From Owenia fusiformis (taxonomy: Eukaryota; Annelida; Polychaeta; Sabellida; Oweniidae), in assembly GCA_903813345.2 (NCBI GenBank), contig CAIIXF020000011.1, positions 21,251,754 to 21,315,753 on the forward strand: a stretch of DNA of 64,000 nucleotides, written 5' to 3'. The position numbers were made by a program, and so were the translations under genes. Below are positions 1-12,000 of the stretch, piece by piece. The notes under the pieces were generated by a model. The model had not been told where the DNA came from and made no database searches. It saw only the letters and a program-made list of their open reading frames with translations. Position 1 is the stretch's first letter. The number at the start of each line of letters is the position of its first letter.

Positions 1-80
1 TGTTTGTAAAAAAAGATATAATCGACCAGATCAGAAGTGTCAGTGCAGAGACAGTCGGCACAGGCATTATGGGAATGATG
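1..80 (+). CDS. OCRL: OCRL exon 1 of window (partial)
   Basis: Reading frame begins at base 3 and gives 26 residues ending [11 protein letters not shown], the segment just before the GNKGGV motif of inositol 5-phosphatases. Donor GTAAGA at 81; phase 0. The exon may extend to the left of the window. Confidence 0.9.
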
Positions 81-3000
81 GTAAGACACAATTTCCATGT
101 ATTTATAGATGGAGCTTATGACGGATTGAATAATGGGAATTGAGAGGATGTCACTGGGGCCACATTAATAACTTTTTTAAACTACAGTAAAGCCTGTGTA
201 CCTCTAATAGTGTACCATATGAGAAGTGTTCCACTTACAGAGGTTTATTTTCCATTATTTTGATTGGTAACAGAACTTCAAAAAGTGTTCCAATAATGGA
301 GGTGTTCGAATTAGAGGTGTTCCCTTCATAGGTTTTACGATACATGATTTTATCTTTAAGGGTAATAAAGGTGGCGTTAGTATCAGGCTTGATATCAACA
401 GTACGAGTATTTGTTTCGTGAATTGTCACCTTGCCGCACATACAGAGGAATATGAGAGAAGGAACCAGGACTTTAGGGACATTAATTCTAGGATGTCATT
501 TAGGAATCTTCAGACACCACTTAATATATCTGATCATGAGTAAGTGGAATTCTTTTAAATATGTGGTACATTGGAAATATTTACTCACTGTGGTAGAATG
601 GGATCTGTGATACAATGTACCAGCTTATCTGTCATTTATAAATAATTTAAATTACTACATTCTATTGTGGTCTAAGAAATGTATACTGTCTAATTTAGTG
701 AAACATAATACAAGAGACCACTTCAAGAATCTAGCCTTTAATTCAATTAAAATAAGAATCTCTTCATTTGATTTGGATATTTTCTCAGAACAAATAAAAA
801 AATTAAAATCTTTGTGTTATTATTTTGTTGTTTTTTTATTGTACTGTGTTATTGCTATTTCAGTATAGTATACTGGATAGGTGATCTCAACTATAGGCTC
901 AGTGAACTTGATGTTGACCAAGTGAAGAAATACATTGAACTTACAGACTTTAAGACACTTTTGGAACATGATCAGGTAAACTTGAATGGGATCTAGAAAC
1001 TTAAAAGCAAATAAACTGACAAACTTATGTTTAATAACAATTGAGCTTGAAATATAGTGTAACACTTTATGAAATATAACTTTCATGAAATTATAGGACT
1101 TGTTTCATTTTCAGCTACACCGCCAGCATTTAGCAAAGAAAGTGTTTCTTGGGTACAGGGAGGGAGATATCACATTCCAGCCTACTTACAAGTATGATAC
1201 GGGAACAGACAATTGGGATACAAGGTAAGTGTCCCAGCCTGTATTTATCACCATACCTTACATAGTTTTATACTAGGGTTGAGCACAAAATTGTTTAATA
1301 TGGGCTCTTCATTTTTATTTTATAGTACATTAATACAGTCCAACAGTAAAACCTGTATATCTGAACACCTCTCTGATCAGAATACCTCTTAATTGGAATC
1401 CGTTTGCCCCATTTTTTATCTGCCATAAACTTCCTTGTTTAAAAGCCTCAAAATGTGAATAATTGAATATGTTTTGGATATAACAGATAAATCTATGTAG
1501 CTGCACATTTTGTGACCACATGAACTATGAATTATGAAAACCTACAAGAAATTGTACTTTGGGATGTTTCAGCGAAAAGTGTCGGGCGCCAGCTTGGTGT
1601 GACAGGGTGCTATTCAAGGGACGTAACATCAAACAACTGGAGTATAGGAGCCACCCATTGTTACGCATAAGCGACCATAAACCTGTCAGCGCCCTCTTTG
1701 AGATGGGGGTATGTAAAGCACATGTACTAAATAGAGTTAAACAATTGGTCTGATTTTGGCCTAACCAAGAAATACAAATACACGGAGAATATAAATATTT
1801 TCCAATTTGTTCATTTTGTGAAATAAGTCAAGATGGATTTTTATTATCTTAATCTAATTTCTTTATATAAAACAAAGATGTGATACATAAATGTTATTTT
1901 GTATTGACCACTTGTCCATCTATTGGACCATTACTCTGCTCATCCATCCTTCCTTGTACATGTATTTAAAAAGTGGTTTTTGCTCGAAATATTTGAATTT
2001 GACATAAAACAGTTTTGAATCTACAATGTGTTTTTGGAATGTTTTGTTGTAGACTAAGGTGACAAATACTAAGAGGGAAAAACAGGTGCTGGAGGATGTA
2101 CTTAAGAAAAAAGACAAGCTTGAAAATGAATTCTTACCAGCTGCTAAGCTTGATAAACTTGAGGTAGGTTGAATGCAGGTTTATAGAGGATACCTGCTAT
2201 GCATATACAAAAGCCCTGTTATACTGCCTTTACTGGCACTTTCAAAGGTGAATATAGTGATCTGGGGTTGTTCACTCAGGTGAAACATTTGAAATGATTG
2301 AACTGAATGAAATGATCAAAATGCAATTTATCATGTATATGTGGCTTAAAGGTCATATGTTAATCACAGAACAACATAATTTCAGAAAATATTTTGATGA
2401 ATCCATGTGGGTTATATGATCATTGCCATATCCACTGCTTAAAAGTTAATGGGAAAAAGATGAGTTGCGAAACAATTTGATATTTAAGGTTATTGAACAG
2501 AAGAATTGAAAAACAGGTTGTCCTCTTTTCATTTTGATCAATTTTGACATTTCCACTTCATAAATATTCAATAACTTCCATATTTGATCATACCATGTTT
2601 TTATTTCAGTTGAAGTTTGAAAATGTTCAGTTTATCCAACCCCAGGAACAGACAATAGAGGTCACTAATGTAGGCCAAGTGCCGCTACAGTTTGAATTCA
2701 TCAACAAACTTAATGAGTCTCGTCCATGTAAACCATGGCTATCACCTAGACCAACTAAAGGTTTCATAATGCCAAGTAGGTAACATTTGAGTCTGTGCTC
2801 ATCAATCAGGTTCCCAGCTTGAGAGGCTCCCAAATTTCAACCAGAAATTTTTTTATTCACCTTTCCTTAAAAATATGATCTTTGGAAATTTGATTAAAGG
2901 GCAATGTCAGTTTTACATGCAAATTATTTTCACTTACAATTTTCAACTACACTGGTTATCTTTTTATGTCACCACCATAAGTAATTAGTTGGTCTCCAAC

Positions 3001-6000
3001 TTTTTTGTGAAAGGTGCTCAGCAGTCGACGTTTTTAACAAATGACAAGTGGTGACATTTTGCATATTAATGGCTTGTCTTATGGATTTTATTCTCTCTAA
3101 GAATACTTCAAAATATGCTCATGAAGACATTTTCTATTAATAATGCACAAACATTTGAAATTAGTATTAATACTTCCATCACATTACCTGTATAATGAGC
3201 ACTTTCTAAGGTTTACTATTTGTTTTTCAGATGATTCTTTGTCTGTAGAATTTGAGGTGTACATAGACAAAAATACAGCACCAGGTCTCAACACACAACA
3301 GGACAAAATAGAAGATATTCTAGTCTTACACTTAGAGGGAGGGAAAGACTTTTTCATATCCTTTATACAACATACGTATGTGCACCTTGATAACCAAGCG
3401 TATGATATTATCATATTAGGATAGCAAGAGAAAATTGCCCAATTCACGGGTTACTAGAGTATCCGCGTATATTGAGTATGACCGGTTCTAAGCTTACGAG
3501 TGTGACCGTATTTCTGTTCCTATAAACAGACGAGGTGAGTACTTGCTTTTTATGAACACTTTCGAACGTTTTCTTTTTATCCTACTTGGTCAATGAATGA
3601 TACTTGGTATACGTATAATGCCAGGCATATCACAAGGGGCCTTAATCAAGAGAAAACGTATTAATATTAGATTGAAGCCGTAAAATCCTAGTTTCAAGCA
3701 TCTTCGATCAGTTTTTGTGTAACACAACGCAACTCCAAAGAGGATGACACATCTTATGTATAATATATAGCTAGACCTACGAATTAGTCATGAATATTTT
3801 AAATAATTTAGCCTGCTCTGTCCAAATATGATACATCTTTGAATTTTTGAGAATACGAATGTCACTGGTGCCCCATTATTGGAGAATACGGTTGTGAAAC
3901 AATCAGTGGGCCGTGTTACACTCGTTTCCATGACATTTCACAAGCGTATCCTCTGGGAAAAGATAAATCCTTCTCTTGCTCACGGGGGATCATATAAACT
4001 GAGATTTTGAGATCTTGTTCAGGTTAGCCATAAAAAGGTTTGGGATTTGTTTTTTTCTACTGTGATATTAATGATTTGGCTCTAAGGCGAGAAATCTGTA
4101 CTTTCTGATTGATATTCCATTATGAACAGTTACATTGCTAAAATAGCTCATGTTTAACATTTTTTATTACATTACTATTAAATACAGCATAAACTATATT
4201 CAACAAACACAATTTCAAAAAGGATAATATAGAAGTTAACCTTTATTTTCCATTTTTAAGCAGCTGTGCCTCTCATGACTTTCCAAAACAGGTCATATTC
4301 GTAGCCTAAGAACCGGTCATACTCCATATACGTGGAAACTCTAGTAGCCCGTGCAATTATGGTTTTGAAATATTATGTTAAATTGAATTTAATGGATTTA
4401 AAATATGTTGTGCAAAGTCTTTTTCACACTCATAGATTCTGGCCAGATTCTTTTGTAGTAGAATCAGTAATCTAGCTCAATTAATACTCCAGGCTAGGTC
4501 TAATGTTGAATTATTCTTTGAGCCTATGAGATCCTGCTACAAAACAATCTGGCCAATATCTGTGTTCACACTGCTTAGCCTTCTCTCAATGGATGAGGAA
4601 TGATACCCTTAGTAAGCTGGGTATCTTGGTACAGTTATTACAACCAATCAGAAATCTCAGTAACATGCCTAAAGTGTATTTCTTCAACTTTTTTATGATA
4701 AGACACAAAAGTTTTTTTAATATCATCTCTGGTATGATCAATTCAAGGCAGGTAAATCTTGCGTATGTAAACACCTCTTTAGTCTGAACACCTCTCAATG
4801 TGAACGCTTTTCTCCCACCTGATTTTGTATTCTGTCATAGACTTCCATGATAAAAACTTGAAATGTTAATTCAAATACTTTTGGCCAGTCCCTGAGGCAT
4901 TCGGATAAGACAGATTTTGCTGTTCTGAATCAGGTCAAAGATTGTGAGACAATTTTGGCTATTGAATTACTCCTTTGTATAGTCACAACCAGGCCCATAG
5001 CCAGGGGGGTTCGCAGGGTTGGGGCGAACCCCCCCCCCCCTGGCCAAAAATTCTTTCAAAATCATGCAGTTTTTCACCATTTTAAGCACTTCTCAAGTGA
5101 TTTTAGCCATAGTGCCAAAATTGTCAAATGTGAACCCCCCCTGGAAATTTTTGAAAACTGAACCCCCCCTTGGCAAATCCTGGCTACGGGCCTGGTCACA
5201 ACAAACATTTTTATGTGCCTTAACTATAGCCACGTGTCAGTTACTGGCAACTATATTCCAAGTACGTTTGGTTCCTCCATTGAAGCCCTAGTCCACATGT
5301 ATAGCTATATACGAGATGTCTCTACAGCAGAACTAATAGAATTGGTAGGGGTTTTCACTATTGTGTTATGAATAGAATAAAACATTAAAAGTATATAAAT
5401 TGTGCACCAGTATTTCAAAATCTCTTCTGACCTATCAGGGCCTATTAATTATTCACTCCTTCTAATTATTCACTTCATATTTCAGGAATCATCAAGTAGT
5501 GAAGCTTCCACTCCATCTCCACAGAAAGGTGAACCTTTTGACATCCCTAAGGAACTGTGGCGACTTGTTGATCATTTGAACACGTATGGGCTTGAAGAGG
5601 TATGGTGTGCATCAGTTATTAACCCTTAAGGGACCGGATTATTTCAAAAAATCAGCATAAAATTCCAATAATAATCATCGCTGTCAAGTTCACTTACAGT
5701 GTCACTGTCCGATGATGATGAATCTGAAAATCCTGCACCATCACTGTCCTCTTCGCTATTGCTCGGGATTGTAACTGATCACGTATAATCCCCTTCTTGG
5801 GATATGTCTACATGTCTATACATTCATATTTGTTTATGTTTCAATTAAAATACACCTCAAAAACGATAAACAAAGTCAAAATTTCGATCTTATTTTTATT
5901 TTTCTGAAAAGTTTTACTACGCATGCGCAAACTACAATGAATGAAAAACAAAATCTGAAAGTATAGGAGGCGTGGTCCCGGGAACACAAAGTTAGAGGTG

Positions 6001-9000
6001 GGAGATTCAAAAGTCGTAGAAAGTCGTATTTGGTCCCTTAACGGTTAAAGGTCAATTTTCATTTTTGTAAAAAAGTGACTTCTGACACAGGCTTTGCTAT
6101 ATATATAATAATTAGGAGCCCTGAATAATGTTATGTCAACACCAGAAGGGTGTTCAGCGGTTGGTATTTGAAGGTCAGTGCCTGTAACAAATAGCAGTTG
6201 GTAAAATTTTGCATATTAATGCCTTGTTGGGACTTTTGTAACCATTTACAATACAATACAATTACCACCACTTTTGTATTTTGTAGGAGAATATATTCCA
6301 AATGCCAGGTCTTCATTCTGAGATCCAGCTGATCAGGGACTGTTTAGACACTGGGGTTCCTGAGGCTATACGTATCCTTTAAAATGAAATGTGTGTAGTA
6401 AAAAATTCAATGAAATTCAAGTAAAGTGGGGATGGAATGAAGTATACAAGCACCAGGGGGCTGATCTGGAATGTTTTTGAAAATCCCAACTTTGGACCCC
6501 TTCTATTGAAAATTGTGAACCATTTTTTAAAAATTGACCCATTTTCTTAAAACAGGTAAACTAAGCCCCATATAAGGTCCAAAATGAAAAAAGCTTGAAT
6601 TCGCCTGAGAGCTGGGAACCTGTTGGCCGCTTAATTGGGGTATATAGCCATAATCAATCTCTAGTATAGATTCTGCACATGAGTCAAGTATTGCACTATT
6701 AGCCCAGTCAAACTAATGAAAAAAATAGCTTAACCCAAAACAAATTGCAATAGAAATCAAATTAGGTTAGTTATTTACATTTATTAACCTTGAGATACAT
6801 ACTAAAAATCTACCAAAATCGAAGTAGTGGAACAATGTTAAAATTTGAATCGAAGATACCCCCTACCCCAGCCCTTCAATTTATGAGTGTAGGACTAAAA
6901 AACATATTTCTTAAAGTTGAGGTCTTATTTTTACATAATTTAGCTTGACCACGATTGGATATTGTTTTTCCTAGATAATAATATTTATTTAACAAAGAAA
7001 AAGTTCATTTGTCTTCTTTTTAACCCTTACAAACCCAGAAAAATAGAAAAAATCTCTCAAATTTCGCATATACTAATTTGAATATGTGTTTTGATATTAA
7101 TGGGACCTTCTAGAAAATGTCCTATAATTTATAACGATAGACCAACGTTACACTCATTATTTCTTTGTAATCTTGAAATGATAGGTTCATTGAATTTTGA
7201 GAAATAAACTTTTTGATACCGTATGGTAAGGCTACTAGAATAAAGGTCGGAAAATGAAATTTGTACAAATGAGAGGAAAAGGCACAAATAAGGTACCATT
7301 GTAAAACTTATGACCCAACCTTTTCAAATTCACTTGTATCTGAGTCTCAAATTTGTTACCAATAATGTCAAATGCCAGTTTCCATAGCAACCATTTGAAT
7401 ATTGTCAATAGATGTAATACATTATCAGGCAAATTCCGCTCATTATTCGTCGACTCAAATTCATATTTGTATCATAATGAAGCAATAAATATGCAATTAG
7501 CTCATATGCAAATTAGCTCATTTGCTCATTTATTATGACATCATATGATGTGTATTTTCTCGTACCTAAAAAGGTAGGAAACTGTTGTCTGCTTGGCGGG
7601 TGGGTGGTGTTGCATTTTTCTTGAAATCACGATTCCTGGAAAACCACTTAATGGATTCACTTCAAATTTTCACAAATGTTACATGGAAAGAAGTTCTAGA
7701 GCTTATTAACTTAACCTTTTGGTGGCCATCTTGCATTCTGGCGGCCATCTTGGAAGTTTTTAGATAAATCTTGCCATCACAATTCCCAAGGAATCCCTCA
7801 ACATATTTTTTTCAAATTTTTCACATGTTACATGGTAAGAAGTTCTAGAGCTAATAAACTATTCAGAAGCCATCTTGCATTCTGGTCCCCTTTCAGTGGC
7901 CATCTTGCATTGTGGCAGCCATTTTGGACGTTTTTGGATTAATTTTGTCATTGGCATTCCTTGAAAACAAAGCAGGCTTCAGGCTGAAAAAAGTAGAGGT
8001 CTTGGGTTCAAACCCAGGTCACAGCACTTCTTGTGATTTGTCTTTGACCTATGACTGCTGACCTATAACGGCGATAACTAGAGTGCTGCTAACTCGATAA
8101 AAGGCTGGCGCTGGCTAGAATTGTCTATGGTTCTAGCCAGGATAAAGATACCAGTTCTTCAACTCGACAATGGGAAGAACTGCTCTACCTTAGTGACTAA
8201 TATGTCATGATATGACATCTAAAGAGTCAATAAAAAGATATATATATATATATTAACTTCAAAACTTTACTCATGTTACATGGTAAGATGTTCTGCAGCT
8301 GATAAACATTTTGGTTGTCATCTTGCTAATAGGGTAAACAAGCCCACACTGCTATGTATGAGGTACAATATTGTTAACCCTGTGCTTTGTTCTACATTAT
8401 ACTCATATATTTAGACACAATGTTGATTGGTATTGTAAAAGTTACTATTGTCAGGCGGTAAACACGATACAAATATATGTCATATTCCGCAACAAATATG
8501 GCATATTCACTTGCGGTGTTTGCCAGATTCACCCGCGGTATATGGCATACACACTAACCAATGAGAACGCGAAATGAAGCCAATCAAATCGATGCTTTCC
8601 GTATAACGTTCTCATCTGCTGTATATGGCATATTCGGCAGTTGAGTGTATCGCATATTTACTGTGGAATATGCCATACTCACCTGTGGAATATGCCATAT
8701 TCTGCAGGTGAGTATGGCATATTCACCCGTATCACAAATGTCGCACAACCATGAATATATGCCATATTCCGCATTACAACTATAAGACCATGACTAGAAT
8801 ATGTAAGCACTAGTGCTAAAGGGTAAGGACCAAAACTTGTTCAGAACAAAGTAAGAAAAAGAAAACATTTAAGTACAGAAGAAGGCCTCAAAAGCTACTT
8901 GAATTCACAATTTTGAAAAGCAAAGGTCATATTTTTGCGATTCTGACACTACGCTTTCATAATATTCTTTGAGGTTCGATGTACAGATAGCCGAGAATAT

Positions 9001-12000
9001 GCTAATAGCCGTAGCCTCTTGCCGTCAGAGGGTATTTTAACCTACTTTTGAGATTTGTATGGAAAATAGGTCAAAACAAAAAGTTCTAAATTAATGCAAT
9101 GTTTGAGGTGTCAAAATACTGGGAAATTTTTGAAATCAGAATTGAAATCTGACTTCGAGTTTAGATTCTTTGATGTTTCGAAATCTCGAAAAGTCGACTT
9201 GATGATATCCTCATGTTAAGTCAATGGTGCAAACTTGATCAGCAACCCACTAAGCTACTTAATCAGCTACTTACCCAGCTACCTATATCATATTTATAGT
9301 GTATATAATATTAATAAGATTTCATTTTCAAGTCCATAAGGGTTATTGGTCTCAATTCTCCTAGTAATTTAAAAATAAGTGAAACAAATGAAGGCCTACC
9401 CCTATTTTTCAATTTGTTTTAAAAAATCATGACTTTATATATATTTATATTATATTTAAGGCATACATAATATATATATGCTTTCATTATAAAGTCCTTA
9501 GGGGTTAATGATCTTAATTCTCCCAGTGATTTAAAAATAAGTGAAGCGAATGAATGCCTACCCCTAATTTTTTTAATTTTTTTTTCGAAAGTTATGATTT
9601 TTTTTCTCAACAACTAATGGATGCAAAATTCTCTTGCTTTGTATATGTATGTATTACATAATAAGGTAAAACTGGGATTTTTTTATACATGATTTAGTCG
9701 CTATTTAGGAATATAATGGCGTTCACATAAAATTACCGTGCGCATTTAATGCAAAATTTCAGATGAATAAGGGTTAAAAATATTCTTATTCACTCTGAAT
9801 ATCAAAGGTAAAGAGATACACAGATTGGGATACCTTATTACAAGCAAGAAATTGTAAAATTACTTTAAAAAAATTGCAGGCATTTGAAAAATAATTTTTT
9901 CCTTAGGGGGGTCTGTTTTTCAAGGGGAGGGGGTACCAAAAATGATTTTTTTACATGTTCCACTTAATAGATTTTGGTAGACTTTTAGTATGTCATTTCA
10001 TATGTTTATATGAATTGGAAAAACAACATTTTATTACTATTGCAATTAGTTTTGGGTCAAATGTTACTTTGACTGGACTATATGGAATTCACTTTGCCAT
10101 TTGATTTATAAGCAATGATGATGATTTGTGCTTTTTGTATGTAAAAATTAACAAATGCTAGAGCGAAATTACAACCCAGCTAGCTTCCTTAATGCTTTAC
10201 CAGCTGGCACTATTCACTCTGTGGCTGAAGCTCTTCTCATCTTCATAGAGTCTCTATCCGAACCTGTCATTCCATATGACTCCTATCAGAAGTGTTTAGA
10301 TGCCAGTCAGAGTTTCATACAGTGTAAACAGGTAAGAGTCGGCCTTATATTTCACTTTGAAGTGTTATATTATTGTTGTCTAATAATGGGGCGTAGCTAG
10401 TTTTTCATTCAGGGGGGGTGCGATCACCAAAAAATTTTGGGTTTCAGTCAGGGGGGGTGCGATTGTGGCATAAACAAGCCAAAAAGTAAGATTTATTTTC
10501 AATTTTACAAAAATTGATGCAACTTCCTTCAAAATTGAGTTAGAAGCTTCAAATAAAAAGCATTTTATGTCAAGTTATTTTCTTCTATCTCATGGTTCTA
10601 TCTGTTATGGGGAGGGGATCGCACCCCCCCCCCCCTGTCTGAGCCTATGAATGTTGTCTTCTGGGTCGATGGGTGTCACCACATAAATCGTGTTGTTAAA
10701 ATTAAGGAAAATTTCCATATCGGTTTAACTTCAAATTTTACACATGCGAGAGCAGACTAGTGTCAAGACCTGATTAGGTTTTCGACATGCTGAGTAAATT
10801 ACATGGTGGCCATTTTGCTCTTGAAAGTGTGATATTTATCTTGAATTTGTTCTAATTTCAACATGGCATTTGATCCAAATTAATTCAATTTTGACTTGAA
10901 TTATATACTGTATATCTAACATTTTCATGATAAATCCAAACTAGGTGCTCTATTTTACTCTTTTTCCATATGTGCCATTTCAACATTTTTGAAATTATTT
11001 ACCCATGGGTTGTTTTTAATGGACTGTTAATCAAAGCTGTCTGATTACAATATGTAGATCACATTACATGATATTAGGCAATACAATGGCTTTCTGCTGA
11101 TTCATAATTTTCACCCAGTAAGATGAAAGATAAATGATGTTAATATGGGAAGTAATTGAATACATATGTATTTATATAATGGCATAATTATATAAGGTGG
11201 TAAAGATGTAGAACATGTATGAATATAATTACTTCATCAACAGTATTGCTTGTGGAGCTTGGGTTTCCATAGCAATAATAAGGTACATCTAATTTAGGAC
11301 ATTTTTGGAAAAATTGCCATGCAATGTTCTTTTCTGGTATTAAATGAAGTATGAGGACATACTCTGCTGTGTGTACATTACATGTATTTCCATATTTTTC
11401 AGGAAAGTTTCCTTTCATTCTCTTCTATTAGTAAATCTGGTAAGAGGTTAATACAAAATCAAGGAAATATTGATATTTCAAGAGAAACATTTAAAATGAT
11501 GTCCTTTCCAAATTCTCCAAATTCTTCAGGTAAAGCAATTTTTTGAAAAATGTCTTGTTAGGTGTACCTTATCAATATGAATATGAAAATGAAAATCATA
11601 TTCACTAAAAAACAATTATTGAATTTTATTAAAATACTCCATTAGGCTACGTATATATCTCTTAATTTCTCTTTTCTGTTTTTGAGATTTGATAATAATC
11701 TATTTTGTCCTCGGAAAATTTGATCTTTTTAATCGTATGTTGTAATAAGTTCAATACACCATTTGTCATGTTTGTTGTAAGCAGTTTTCATTGTCTTGTG
11801 TTGTCACGGTAACACTATACTTTGATAGAAATCAGTACAAAATGGAAGTCCTTTCCATGAAACCTATATCTATTACATGATTGGTTAATATAGATCACAT
11901 GATCCACTCAGCGATTCCTGGTAAATTTCCTTATTTGGAAAAGTATGTAGGAACAATTCAGTTGAATTAAAGAACCATTTGATGTGTTGACTTTCCTGTG

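Larger units (their letters stand above)
3356..5233 (+). other. Intron 8, predicted U12-type AT-AC intron
   Basis: Begins ATATCCTTT (3356-3364), the canonical U12 AT-AC donor. Ends with a branch-site-like TGCCTTAAC (5216-5224) ten bases before the terminal AC at 5232-5233. Splicing here gives [13 protein letters not shown], matching the family without gap. An in-frame GT-AG alternative exists (GTATGT at 3376 to the AG at 5228-5229) but would insert about eight residues not found in the family. The intron holds an inverted-repeat element and two miniature elements. Confidence 0.8.
6702..10078. mobile_element. 3.4-kb DNA element with long inverted ends and TA flanks
   Basis: Left end GCCCAGTCAAACTAATG and right end TTACTTTGACTGGAC are inverted copies. 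The similarity runs about 150 bp inwards: CCCAAAACAAATTGCAATAG and ATCTACCAAAATC on the left, GATTTTGGTAGA and CTATTGCAATTAGTTTTGGG on the right. TA lies at both edges (6700-6701, 10079-10080). No intact transposase frame; the inside is filled with other repeats. Superfamily not recognised. Confidence 0.6.
6372..10203 (+). other. Intron 11, predicted U12-type GT-AG intron
   Basis: Starts GTATCCTTT (6372-6380), the U12 GT donor consensus; ends with branch-site-like TTCCTTAAT (10185-10193) eleven bases before the terminal AG (10202-10203). Joining gives [15 protein letters not shown], as in human [15 protein letters not shown]. Most of its length is the 3.4-kb element at 6702-10078. Confidence 0.8.

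Noticed and set aside
2776-2785. GTAACA donor for exon 7 at 2780
   Set aside because: Would leave phase 2 and put exon 8 out of frame.
3356-3424. Continuation of exon 8 open frame
   Set aside because: Passes over the U12 donor; added residues do not fit the family.
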